Made by a program: the position numbers and the translations under genes. This document shows positions 18,585-26,068 of a DNA stretch of 64,000 nt, in pieces; position 1 is the first letter of the stretch, and every line of letters starts with the position of its first letter. The notes under the pieces were generated by a model. It did not search any database. It was not told the origin of the DNA and saw only the letters and a list, made by a program, of their open reading frames with translations. This DNA is from Clostridiaceae bacterium. Lineage in GTDB: Bacteria; Bacillota; Clostridia; Lachnospirales; Lachnospiraceae. Location of the stretch: the NCBI GenBank assembly GCA_902362865.1, contig CABIYE010000008.1:1-64000 (forward strand). The letters are read 5' to 3'.

Positions 18585-18673
18585 GTGGGAAAAAGCATGG
18601 ATATAAAAGCAGATAGTTTTTGGGTTAATTACATACGTGTGAATAACAGTTCACAGAAAATTCACAAAAATTA

Positions 18674-18715
18674 TTAGCACTCACTCTTGACGAGTGCTAA
18701 TAAAAGTGTTATAAC
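18674..18715 (+). promoter_or_regulatory. CIRCE element (HrcA operator) in the hsp20 promoter
   Basis: TTAGCACTC (18674-18682), a 9-base spacer and GAGTGCTAA (18692-18700) make a perfect CIRCE operator. TTGACG (18687-18692), a 17-base gap and TATAAC (18710-18715) form a promoter whose -35 box lies inside the operator. HrcA binding would therefore block transcription of the hsp20 gene until heat or unfolding stress. Confidence 0.9.
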
Positions 18716-18832
18716 ACAGATAGAACAAAGGAGAAGGAAAGAAAGGAACCAGAAAAGGGTTCCGGTTTCTTCCCAATCATCCCCAGTTCCAATTAACAAG
18801 ATGTTTTTAATTAGGAAAAGGAGCGATGACTT

Positions 18833-19309
18833 ATGATGACACCTAGTATTTTTGGAGAGAACTTATTTGACGATTTCTTTGATGACTTTTTTGATTTCCC
18901 GTCCTTTGACGATAAGGCGATGCGTAAAGCGGAGCGGAAACTGTATGGACGCCATGCGGCGAATATGATGAAGACCGATGTGCAGGAACATGACGACCAC
19001 TATGAGGTGGACATTGATCTGCCAGGCTTTAAGAAAGACGAACTTTCCCTGGAGCTGAAAGATGGCTATCTGGTAATCAGCGCGGCGAAGGGGCTTGACA
19101 AGGACGAGAAGGAAAAGAAAACAGGCAGATTTGTCCGCCGGGAGCGTTATGCAGGCAGCATGAGCCGGTCTTTCTATGTCGGGGAGGATGTAAAGCAGGA
19201 AGATATTCATGCGAAATATGAAAGCGGGGTATTGAAACTGAGCATTCCGAAGGCAGAAACAAGGAAGCCGGAGGTTGAAGAAAAGAAATATATTGCCATC
19301 GAGGGATAA
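18833..19309 (+). CDS. Hsp20 / alpha-crystallin family small heat shock protein
   Basis: The 158-residue protein has an acidic, Phe/Asp-rich N-terminus (LFDDFFDDFFDFPSFDD). An alpha-crystallin domain follows from about residue 42 to 148, with VDIDLPGFKKDELSLELKDG and the closing GVLKLSIPK strand (the I/V-x-I/V anchor region is IPK followed by a short tail). It is an ATP-independent holdase that keeps unfolded proteins soluble. AAAAGGAGCGATGACTT precedes two in-frame ATG codons, and the first is used here. It is monocistronic, with a perfect CIRCE operator upstream and a terminator downstream. Confidence 0.95.
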   Translation: MMTPSIFGENLFDDFFDDFFDFPSFDDKAMRKAERKLYGRHAANMMKTDVQEHDDHYEVDIDLPGFKKDELSLELKDGYLVISAAKGLDKDEKEKKTGRFVRRERYAGSMSRSFYVGEDVKQEDIHAKYESGVLKLSIPKAETRKPEVEEKKYIAIEG

Positions 19310-19340
19310 CGGCACCTCTTAATATAAATTAAAACCAGGC

Positions 19341-19394
19341 AGCCCGGAGTTCGGCGCGGTGTGTGTGAAACCGTCCGGCTCCGGGCTTTTTTTG
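19341..19394 (+). terminator. Terminator of the hsp20 gene
   Basis: AGCCCGGAG (19341-19349) pairs with CTCCGGGCT (19379-19387), followed by seven T residues. Confidence 0.9.
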
Positions 19395-19457
19395 TTTGTG
19401 GTAGGAAAAAAGCCTGACCTGTGGTAGAATAATGGCAAACAGAGGAGGCAACAGAGA

Positions 19458-19883
19458 ATGGATAACAATTTAGAGCGATTTTTAATCGCACAGCAGACTT
19501 ATTATCAAACTGCCTTGCAGGAGATAAAATCCGGGAAGAAGCGCAGCCATTGGATGTGGTTTATTTTTCCGCAGATAGCGGGGCTTGGCTACAGTGAGAC
19601 TGCCCGGTATTATGCTATTAAGAATATGGAAGAAGCGAAAGCATATATGGAAGATTACACGCTTGGAACGAATCTGATTGAAATATCTCAGGCACTTCTG
19701 GAGATAAAATCCAATGATGCGGACGAAGTGATGGGCCGGCCGGATAACTTGAAACTGAAATCTTCCATGACCTTATTTGCTCTGGCAAAACCGGAATGTG
19801 AAGTATTCCAGAAGGTATTGGACAAGTTCTTCCATGGGGAACGGGATCAGAGAACTGTGGAGATTTTACAGTTAGTGCATTAA
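19458..19883 (+). CDS. DUF1810 family protein
   Basis: The 141-residue protein has the hallmarks of DUF1810: LERFLIAQQTYYQTALQEI, then SHWMWFIFPQIAGLG and RPDNLKLKSSMTLFA. The fold is described as calpastatin-like helical, and its biochemical role is not established. AGAGGAGGC upstream supports ATG 19458. The gene seems to stand alone between the hsp20 terminator and an AT-richer gene of a different codon style. Confidence 0.88.
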   Translation: MDNNLERFLIAQQTYYQTALQEIKSGKKRSHWMWFIFPQIAGLGYSETARYYAIKNMEEAKAYMEDYTLGTNLIEISQALLEIKSNDADEVMGRPDNLKLKSSMTLFALAKPECEVFQKVLDKFFHGERDQRTVEILQLVH

Positions 19884-19906
19884 TATTGAGAGGATGCGTG
19901 AGATTA

Positions 19907-20836
19907 ATGGCGGAAGAAACGAGAGTTTTATCATCGATAGAAATTAGAAATTTAATGTTAGATACTTTGGCATATGAAGCAGATGATATTGATTCTGAAG
20001 GAAAAACATTCAAGAAATATGGATATCAGGGAACACAATCAGATTTATATCGTCTAATGGAAGGGTTGGCAATAAAAAGGGGGCTGATAGAATCAGATAT
20101 TCCTTTGCATGGAGCTGCGTGGGGCGGAAGTGGTCTTATGCTGCATGCGCATAGTACGACAAATTTCAGCTATAGCGACATACAAAATATTTATGAGCAG
20201 TTTCATTTATTGCTTAATCAGGGGATTATAGCGCCTGGAGCCATAGGGAATTATGGTCCTAATTTACCAAGTTTTCATGTTACGCAATATGGACTTAAAT
20301 GTTTAGAAGAACATGAAATACTGCCATATGATGTAGACGGATATTTTGAAAAGATTAAGAATATACCCAGTATCTCAGAATGGGTAAAGTTTTATATTAA
20401 AGAGGCGTTACAGTGTTACAATGCTAATTGCATGGAAGCGGCAGTAATAATGTTGGGGCTTTCCAGCGAAAAAATAATAGATGAACAAATAGATGCACTG
20501 TTAGGATATTTGTCCAGAAATTTCACAAATGAGTATGCACAAATGCAAACAGAGATATCTAGTATTAGAATGGCATCTGCAAAATTCAGTTGTTATAAAA
20601 AGTATTTTGACCTAATAAAAAATAACGTGCAGGATCAGCAATTTAAAGATATGTTGCCATCAGTTGATAGGGTGGCTTTCCAAGTATATGCGAATTTTAC
20701 TAGAATAACGAGGAATGGACTGGCACACCCGTCTGATACAAAGATGGAAAGAATTGAAGTCCTTATGATTTTCATTTCGTTCATAAAATTTTGTCAGACC
20801 CAATATGGATTTATAGATTTCTTTGTCAGCCATTAA
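19907..20836 (+). CDS. HEPN-like protein of unknown function
   Basis: The 309-residue protein is AT-rich compared with its left neighbours. The first half looks winged-helix-like (YQGTQSDLYRLMEGLAIKRGL). The second half is all-helical and ends with RNGLAHPSDTKMERIE, matching the R-N-x-x-A-H type motif of HEPN domains, many of which are ribonucleases in toxin or anti-phage systems. No partner nucleotidyltransferase is adjacent. ATG 19907 is the best start, although the GAGAGG site is rather far (about 13 bases); a TTG at 19886 is the alternative. A defence role is inference only. Confidence 0.55.
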   Translation: MAEETRVLSSIEIRNLMLDTLAYEADDIDSEGKTFKKYGYQGTQSDLYRLMEGLAIKRGLIESDIPLHGAAWGGSGLMLHAHSTTNFSYSDIQNIYEQFHLLLNQGIIAPGAIGNYGPNLPSFHVTQYGLKCLEEHEILPYDVDGYFEKIKNIPSISEWVKFYIKEALQCYNANCMEAAVIMLGLSSEKIIDEQIDALLGYLSRNFTNEYAQMQTEISSIRMASAKFSCYKKYFDLIKNNVQDQQFKDMLPSVDRVAFQVYANFTRITRNGLAHPSDTKMERIEVLMIFISFIKFCQTQYGFIDFFVSH

Positions 20837-20878
20837 AGAAATTTTATGAATGTGGAAATCCTGTCAAATCAATAATTT

Positions 20879-21082
20879 AACGATAGGGTGCATTTTCAAC
20901 TCCAAGGGTGCAAATTTAACGATTCCTACTCTCAAAACGATAGTATCGTTAAACTTTTGCCTTCTTACTCACGAAAAAGGTACAATCCCTACTCGAAAAA
21001 CGATAATAGCACCTACGAGGGTGCATCCCATCATACAGAAAACGCCCTAACCATGGGCGTTTTCGCATATTCAAAAAACGAT
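20879..21082. repeat. Short iterated motifs (AACGAT, GGGTGCA, CCTACTC)
   Basis: AACGAT occurs five times (near 20879, 20918, 20936, 20998 and 21076), GGGTGCA three times, and CCTACTC followed by AAAACGATA twice. One copy forms the palindrome AACGATAGTATCGTT (20936-20950). The spacing is irregular and no gene is seen. It could be a decayed repeat region or a cluster of protein-binding sites. The rest of 20837-21503 holds a terminator and gene fragments listed separately. Confidence 0.4.
21039..21063. terminator. Hairpin terminator, both orientations
   Basis: AAAACGCCC (21039-21047) pairs with GGGCGTTTT (21055-21063) with a 7-base loop, giving a T run on either strand. Confidence 0.65.
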
Positions 21083-21128
21083 AGCTCCGATTTTGAAATT
21101 GTATCAATTTGATTACGCAATATGGTAG

Positions 21129-21284
21129 GATGAAGCTCCGGCTATGATAGCAACCTTCCTTGCAGAGAATGATTTCTCAGGCAAGACCATCATTCCTTTC
21201 TGCACCAGTTCCAGCGATGACATTGGAAACAGTCTCCAGAATGATATCGAGCCGTGGCTTCAGAGCCTTGGACTTGTGGAATAA
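21129..21284 (+). pseudogene. C-terminal fragment of a flavodoxin-family gene
   Basis: The frame 21129-21284 reads DEAPAMIATFLAENDFSGKT followed by IIPFCTSSSDDIGNS and ends LQSLGLVE. This matches the C-terminal end of secreted or cytoplasmic flavodoxins (the FSGKTIIPFCTSG strand). The N-terminal FMN-binding part is missing. Further scraps follow to about 21405, including a piece of a signal-peptide-like start at 21299 and a frame ending DKMIALSPLIP. The stretch looks like a deletion scar. Confidence 0.6.
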
Positions 21285-21503
21285 AAGAGAAAGCCTATGT
21301 TCAAAAAGACACTTAGCGTTGTACTGCTAAGGATGCATTTGGTTATGGCGGAAACGTAAAGGAATCTGCCGATAAAATGATTGCGCTTTCTCCTTTAATT
21401 CCTTAATCAATAATTTGATTGTCTCGATTTTCTTTACCAATAATATTTTTTGAACAAAATATAGTACAATGGTTTGAGTAAATGAACAAAGGAGGTCGCA
21501 ATC

Positions 21504-21866
21504 ATGTCAGAACACAGAGAGGATATCAATCGACTGGCAGAGGAATTTGAAGGTTGCCAGAAGATACTGTTGGCCCTTGGGGATGAGAATCGTCAGCATC
21601 TTATGCTGGAAATGATGCGAATGGAGCATTGCGGCGGCGTCCGGGTAGGCACAATCACGGAGAAAACCCATCTTTCCCGCCCTGCTGTATCCCATCATCT
21701 ACAGATACTTAAGGAGGCCGGTATTTTGAAAATGCGGCGTGAGGGAACTAAAAATTATTATTATTTTGATGCCGATACTGAGGCAATGAACCGTCTTTTG
21801 GAGATGATTGGACATGCGAAGCGCATTATGGAAGAATTGCCGGACAGAAGTGGAAAAGATTTATAA
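21504..21866 (+). CDS. ArsR-family winged-helix repressor
   Basis: The 120-residue protein has the ArsR/SmtB helix-turn-helix (LSRPAVSHHLQILKEAGILK) and wing (RREGTKNYYYFD). It lacks the ELCVC metal site. Its only cysteines are at about positions 18 and 43, so a thiol or persulfide sensing mechanism as in BigR/SqrR-type regulators is possible but speculative. AAAGGAGGTCGCAATC gives a strong ribosome site. It heads a cluster with a TSUP transporter, a metallo-hydrolase and an EFR1-type protein, and probably controls it. Confidence 0.88.
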   Translation: MSEHREDINRLAEEFEGCQKILLALGDENRQHLMLEMMRMEHCGGVRVGTITEKTHLSRPAVSHHLQILKEAGILKMRREGTKNYYYFDADTEAMNRLLEMIGHAKRIMEELPDRSGKDL

Positions 21867-21893
21867 AAATGGAAAGGTGATGGAGAATACCTT

Positions 21894-22664
21894 ATGCTGG
21901 AAAAAGTATTGGTTTGTTTAGTGGCCGGAGCAGGAGCAGGTTTCGGAACCGGTCTTGCAGGTCTCTCCGCAGCTGCGGTAATTTCGCCGATGCTGATTAC
22001 GTTTCTTCACGTAAACGCTTATGAAGCTGTTGGTATTGCGTTGGCATCGGACGTGCTTGCTTCGGCAGCATCGGCGTATACCTATAAGAAAAACAAAAAT
22101 ATTGATGTTAAAAATGGGATGATTATGCTTATTTCCGTTTTGATTTTTACCCTTGTCGGAAGCTATGCCGCCTCTTTTCTCCCACAGACTACAATGGGTG
22201 GGTTTTCCATGTTTATGACACTGTTCGCGGGCGTGAAATTCATTTTCCGGCCAGTCATGGAGGCAAAGGAAAGCAACAAGAACCGGAGTAAAAAGAAAGC
22301 AGCGATACAGTCGGTTGCTTGTGGAATAGCGGTCGGACTGATTTGCGGATTTGTAGGTGCGGGTGGAGGCATGATGATGCTTCTGGTTCTGGTTAGTGTA
22401 TTGGGTTATGAACTGAAAACCGCTGTGGGAACTAGTGTATTTATTATGACCTTTACTGCTTTGACCGGAGCCATGTCTCATTTTGCAATCGGGGATGGAG
22501 TGACGGATTATTCGATTCTTGTCCTATGTATTATTTTTACGTTAATTGGTGCAATGCTCACAGCAAAATTTGCAAATAAAGCTTCGGCAAAGGTTATGAA
22601 TCGTACCCTTGGTTTTGGCCTTGCTGCCATGAGTATCATTATGATTATTATTAATTATGTATAA
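21894..22664 (+). CDS. TSUP (TauE/SafE) family membrane permease
   Basis: The 256-residue protein has about eight hydrophobic segments in two similar halves. Each half carries the glycine-rich TSUP signature (GAGAGFGTGLAGLSAAAVISP and VGLICGFVGAGGGMMMLLVL regions). The family exports or imports sulfur compounds and organic anions such as sulfite, sulfoacetate or thiosulfate. The substrate is unknown. It follows the ArsR repressor gene by 27 bases, consistent with an operon. Confidence 0.88.
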   Translation: MLEKVLVCLVAGAGAGFGTGLAGLSAAAVISPMLITFLHVNAYEAVGIALASDVLASAASAYTYKKNKNIDVKNGMIMLISVLIFTLVGSYAASFLPQTTMGGFSMFMTLFAGVKFIFRPVMEAKESNKNRSKKKAAIQSVACGIAVGLICGFVGAGGGMMMLLVLVSVLGYELKTAVGTSVFIMTFTALTGAMSHFAIGDGVTDYSILVLCIIFTLIGAMLTAKFANKASAKVMNRTLGFGLAAMSIIMIIINYV

Positions 22665-22692
22665 TACTTGAGTAGAAGTGGAGAGTGATGGA

Positions 22693-23511
22693 ATGAACCG
22701 GATAGAAATTTATGCAATGCGCTGCGGAACAGTGGGAACAGACGAAACAGTACCAGATAAAAGGAAATCCAGAAATCCTTTTGCCTATTCGGGGATACTG
22801 CGGGGAAAAAAGCATCAAGTATGGCTTCCGGTATATGTATATCTGATTGTGCATCCAAAGGGGAAAATTTTGATAGATACAGGGTGGCATACACAGGTAC
22901 GGCAGGATCAGAAGAAGCATCTTTCATGGAAATTGAACATTGCCAGCAAAGCACTTCTACCGGTCGGAGAAGCGGTTACTGAACAATTAAAAGCGTTGGG
23001 GTTATCTTCTGAAGAACTGGACTATGTGCTGCTGACTCATCTGGATGTGGATCATGTCAGTGGTCTGGAGCTTGTAAAAGACGCAAAGTGTATTTGTGCC
23101 AGTGATGCAGAACTGTGTGCGGTTGAGAAAGGAGACATCCGATATAATAGGAAGTTGTGGGAAAACATAGCCATTCAGCCGATTCATATGGAAAATACAG
23201 GATTAGGACCGCATGGGAGAAGCGTTGATGTCTTTCAGGATGGAACGGTGCAGTTCGTTGATGTGTCCGGGCATTCAGCAGGAACAACGGGTGTGCTTAT
23301 CCAAAACCAGGGGAAATTTGTCCTGATTACTGCAGATGCCTGTTACAACCGCCAGTCCTGGGAACAGATGTGTTTGCCCGGCATTATGGTAAACAAAGAT
23401 AAGGCGAAAGCATCATTAAAATGGGTTCATGACATGTCACAGAAAAAGGAGTGTATGGAGATTTTGGCAACCCATGATCCGGAAATAAGGCCGCATAAGA
23501 TTATATTGTGA
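22693..23511 (+). CDS. MBL-fold metallo-hydrolase (AHL-lactonase-like)
   Basis: The 272-residue protein carries the metallo-beta-lactamase motif LTHLDVDHVSGL (HxDxDH, about residues 119-130). Other metal ligands follow in GHSAGTTG, ITADACYN and ATHDPE. The layout matches the quorum-quenching lactonase-like family, whose members hydrolyse lactones or other esters; the substrate cannot be inferred. ATG 22693 has GTGGAG upstream; an upstream GTG is in frame. It lies in the ArsR/TSUP cluster. Confidence 0.85.
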   Translation: MNRIEIYAMRCGTVGTDETVPDKRKSRNPFAYSGILRGKKHQVWLPVYVYLIVHPKGKILIDTGWHTQVRQDQKKHLSWKLNIASKALLPVGEAVTEQLKALGLSSEELDYVLLTHLDVDHVSGLELVKDAKCICASDAELCAVEKGDIRYNRKLWENIAIQPIHMENTGLGPHGRSVDVFQDGTVQFVDVSGHSAGTTGVLIQNQGKFVLITADACYNRQSWEQMCLPGIMVNKDKAKASLKWVHDMSQKKECMEILATHDPEIRPHKIIL

Positions 23512-23527
23512 GAAAGAAGGAGAGACT

Positions 23528-24313
23528 ATGATTTATTGTTTTACAGGAACCGGAAATTCACTCTGGGCAGCAAAAGAACTTGGAAGAATTCTGAAGACAC
23601 CAGTTGAAGGGCTTATAAAGTACAGGAACATGCCATTAGAATGCCCGGATGATATGGTAGGTTTTATTTTTCCTACCTATATGGGAGATATTCCATGGAT
23701 TGTAAAAGAGATTCTCGTGAAAGTGAAAGTCAGGGCGGACAGCTATGTGTTCCTTGTAATGACTTCCAATAATGGACAGAGCGGCAAAGCTTTTCAAAGC
23801 GTAGATGAGGCCCTGCAGACAAACGGTGGTCATTTATGTGCTGGTTTTAATTTGCAGATGCCTGGAAACTGTCTAATCAGTTCTGAAGAAGAAAATCAAA
23901 AGAGGCTGGCTCAGGCTCCATCTGTCATAAAGAAAATTAGTGAGATGGTATGCAGGAAGAGCATACTTTATGAACCATCAGGCAAAAAGGCTGAAGCGGG
24001 TTTTGTTGAGAAAAGTTATTTCTACGGAACCCATTCCTTGAAACGTCTGACGCTTATGAAAAATTTTAGGATTACCAAAGACTGTATAGGCTGTGGAATC
24101 TGTGCTTCGGTATGCCCGACAGATAATATCGTCATAAATGGTGGAAAAGCAGTGCATAAGGAGCAATGTGCGGCATGTTATGCCTGCCTCCACTGGTGTC
24201 CGAAACATGCAGTAAAATTGAGAGTCCCCACATTAAGTAAACGGCCGCAGTACCATCATCCGAAAATTTCCTTACAAGATGTGAAGAAATTGAAGGAGGG
24301 AGACATTTCATGA
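23528..24313 (+). CDS. EFR1-type flavodoxin-ferredoxin fusion
   Basis: The 261-residue protein joins an N-terminal flavodoxin-like domain (MIYCFTGTGNSLWAAKELG, the FMN phosphate loop being TGTGNS) to a C-terminal double 4Fe-4S ferredoxin (CIGCGICASVCP and CAACYACLHWCP). This is the EFR1 family of Clostridia, a low-potential electron carrier whose partners are unknown. AGAAGGAGAGACT gives the ribosome site. The stop overlaps the ATG of a truncated second copy (24310), so a duplicated gene once followed. Confidence 0.9.
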   Translation: MIYCFTGTGNSLWAAKELGRILKTPVEGLIKYRNMPLECPDDMVGFIFPTYMGDIPWIVKEILVKVKVRADSYVFLVMTSNNGQSGKAFQSVDEALQTNGGHLCAGFNLQMPGNCLISSEEENQKRLAQAPSVIKKISEMVCRKSILYEPSGKKAEAGFVEKSYFYGTHSLKRLTLMKNFRITKDCIGCGICASVCPTDNIVINGGKAVHKEQCAACYACLHWCPKHAVKLRVPTLSKRPQYHHPKISLQDVKKLKEGDIS

Positions 24314-24375
24314 TTTTGTATTTCAGTGCGTCTGTTGGTAACTACCTGTGGTTACACAGGCGGCGGTTAGAATGA
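24310..24375 (+). pseudogene. Start of a second EFR1-like gene, truncated
   Basis: An ATG overlapping the EFR1 stop (ATGA) begins MILYFSASVGNY, which resembles the flavodoxin-type start MIYYFSGTGNS, but the frame loses similarity after about 12 codons and stops at 24375. It appears to be the stub left when DNA to the right was deleted or replaced. Nothing recognisable fills 24376-24517. Confidence 0.4.
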
Positions 24376-24517
24376 AAAGTAGGCAGAGTAGATGAATCCA
24401 CGAGTTCATGCAGATCATCCATACTGTCATGTTCCAGATTTCTTGAATACTGCACCAGCCGTATGCGTCGCGCTCTCTTTCTTTTGCTATTTCATATTGA
24501 AAAGTTTTAGTTGTTTC

Positions 24518-25095
24518 TCAAAAGATTTCCCCGCACTGCATTGAATATAGAACGATAAGATTTCTGGTTGGAAGCAAGGCAAGCCAGTCAATAGGTAACA
24601 AGTGCTTCTGTATCGCTAATAGGTATAGAGATTCTTCCGGGTGTTTTAAATCCGCGTGCAATAAACTGATCGGAATTAAAGAGCGGCAGATTGGAAGATT
24701 CAACCAGATCAGTAAGGGCACCAGGATTTCCATGTATCAGCAGGTCAGCTTCATTAAGGTTTCTTTTGCAAATGTCCAACCAGAAACCAACATTGCCGTT
24801 TACAAGAATACGGACACCGCGTAGGTCATGGAAGGTTACACTCTTTGCCTGGGCAAGAGGATGGTCTTTTGAAATGGAGATATAAAGGCGTTCCTGCATA
24901 AAACGCTGACAGAACAGCGATTTATCTTCCGGATCTGTACAGAGAATACATAATTGGTACATATGATTTTTCAGTCCAGAGATTAGCTTATCTTGTTTTA
25001 CCACTTCTGAAGATATGGTTTTTCCGGGAAGTCTCTCTTGAAGTGTGGGAATAATCTCATTTACAGGGAAGGGGGAGCAGGAACCGAAGACTACA
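24518..25095 (-). pseudogene. LysR-type regulator remnant (ligand-binding domain only)
   Basis: On the minus strand the frame reads FGSCSPFPVNEIIPTLQERL and continues through LVNGNVGFWLDICKRN to SDTEALVTY. This is the effector-binding half of a LysR regulator (the GSC.P.P start and DLRG...FW..I segments are typical). The helix-turn-helix half is missing, and similarity stops at about 25095. A frameshift or stop near 24588 separates a final piece (DWLALLPTRN, 24518-24590). The breakpoint marks the left edge of the AT-rich island. Confidence 0.65.
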
Positions 25096-25382
25096 ATAAA
25101 GATAATCATACATTGTATATTTTAAATACATCATATGATTACGGTTCGGACGAAGAAATATCTATTGAAACTGCATTAGACGAGAATTTTAATCAATATG
25201 ATATGATTTATCGAAATGGTAATACCAGCATTGCTGCCATATTACAATTGGTTCTATCTATGGATTATTCCATTATTTTAATGAATAGGTACAGACAGGA
25301 AAAGCAACTGACAGATGTAAAGGAAGATGCCATGAAGAAAGCGTTCATAAATATGTATATAAACGCAAATATGATGATTTGA
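25038..25382 (+). CDS. Hypothetical protein, probably 5'-truncated
   Basis: The frame is open from TTG 25038, but its first 20 codons are antisense to the LysR remnant. The true coding part probably starts after the junction near 25100 (YILNTSYDYGSDEEISIETA). It is AT-rich and ends in MYINANMMI. No family is recognised. It overlaps the next frame by 4 bases. It is likely the damaged left end of the integrated DNA. Confidence 0.35.
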   Translation: MKCGNNLIYREGGAGTEDYNKDNHTLYILNTSYDYGSDEEISIETALDENFNQYDMIYRNGNTSIAAILQLVLSMDYSIILMNRYRQEKQLTDVKEDAMKKAFINMYINANMMI

Positions 25383-25681
25383 TTGGTTGTACGTTGCGAA
25401 AAGAATATGAAAGTGGTAGAATCAGAACAGAAAATGAATTCAAGGAGGTGTTGGAGCGTGTGTTATCTGATCGCAAAAAAATTAGTGATATTGGTTGTTT
25501 AGCTTTACAGACAGCTCACGGTCAGCATTTAGTGGATTTTAAAAGAAAGTTAATTACTGAAATAGGAACAGATAAAGTGCAATTAGTTACAATTAGCCGT
25601 CCATCAGCATATGGAGAATATGAACCGTATCGGTTTGTTGATACAGAGCAGGAATTTGAGCAGGCAGTGAAAAGATTATGA
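25379..25681 (+). CDS. Small DUF6718-like protein
   Basis: The frame gives 100 residues from a TTG overlapping the previous stop. Residues about 40-100 (GCLALQTAHGQHLVDFKRKL, then QLVTISRPSAYGEYEPYRFV) resemble small proteins of mobile elements annotated DUF6718, recalled from family character only. The first 35 residues are probably not part of the original protein, and the original Met start may have been lost. Function is unknown. Confidence 0.45.
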   Translation: MIGCTLRKEYESGRIRTENEFKEVLERVLSDRKKISDIGCLALQTAHGQHLVDFKRKLITEIGTDKVQLVTISRPSAYGEYEPYRFVDTEQEFEQAVKRL

Positions 25682-25795
25682 CAAATGTGGGTAGTTAGTA
25701 AAAAGGATTAACTACCCATATTTTATGATTGACGAAAGCGAATGTGATAAAATGATTAATTTACAGGCAAAAAAACAAAGGAAACAATTCAATTA

Positions 25796-25871
25796 TTTAC
25801 AACTTTTGCCCATGAAAATATGTGAATTTATAAAAAGATACATGAATTGCAAGAAAAATCAAAGTTGTAAA
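25796..25871. repeat. Arm-like repeats left of the first att copy
   Basis: TTTACAACTTTTG (25796-25808) and its inverted partner AAAGTTGTAAA (25861-25871) lie 50-125 bases before the att copy at 25920. A third copy is at 26014-26026 on the other side. Their geometry mirrors the TTTACACCTT repeats around the ends of the large element at 28291-38813. Confidence 0.6.
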
Positions 25872-25919
25872 AATCCTTTAAATACAAGGAAAAATGAAGA
25901 TATGAGGAGTTATGAGAAC

Positions 25920-25950
25920 ATGATAAAAGTACTATTCGTTTGCCACGGCA
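25920..25950 (+). repeat. att copy 1 (5' end of the PTP gene)
   Basis: The 31 bases encode MIKVLFVCHG and contain TTCGTTTGCCACGGCA, one mismatch from the other main copies. AGGAG sits about 10 bases upstream, so a start region is duplicated with the core. After the core the reading frame continues RKCGVDDISLF and stops, giving a dead PTP start. Confidence 0.85.
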
Positions 25951-26013
25951 GGAAGTGTGGGGTGGATGATATTTCTTTGTTTTAATAGGATTTATGGGTC
26001 ATTTAGATGATTT

Positions 26014-26026
26014 TTACAACTTTTGA
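26014..26026 (+). repeat. Arm-like repeat right of att copy 1
   Basis: TTTACAACTTTTG repeats exactly the motif at 25796-25808. It lies 94 bases from the start of att copy 1, nearly the same distance as the left arm of the large element lies from its att (about 92 bases). Confidence 0.6.
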
Positions 26027-26068
26027 AGGGTGTTCCGATGTGACATAATATATGGATTGGAGAAACCA

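Noticed and set aside
25725..25985. The 86-residue frame spanning att copy 1 as a gene
   Set aside because: Its end is the truncated phosphatase start plus random codons, and the rest covers arm repeats, so it is not a real protein gene.
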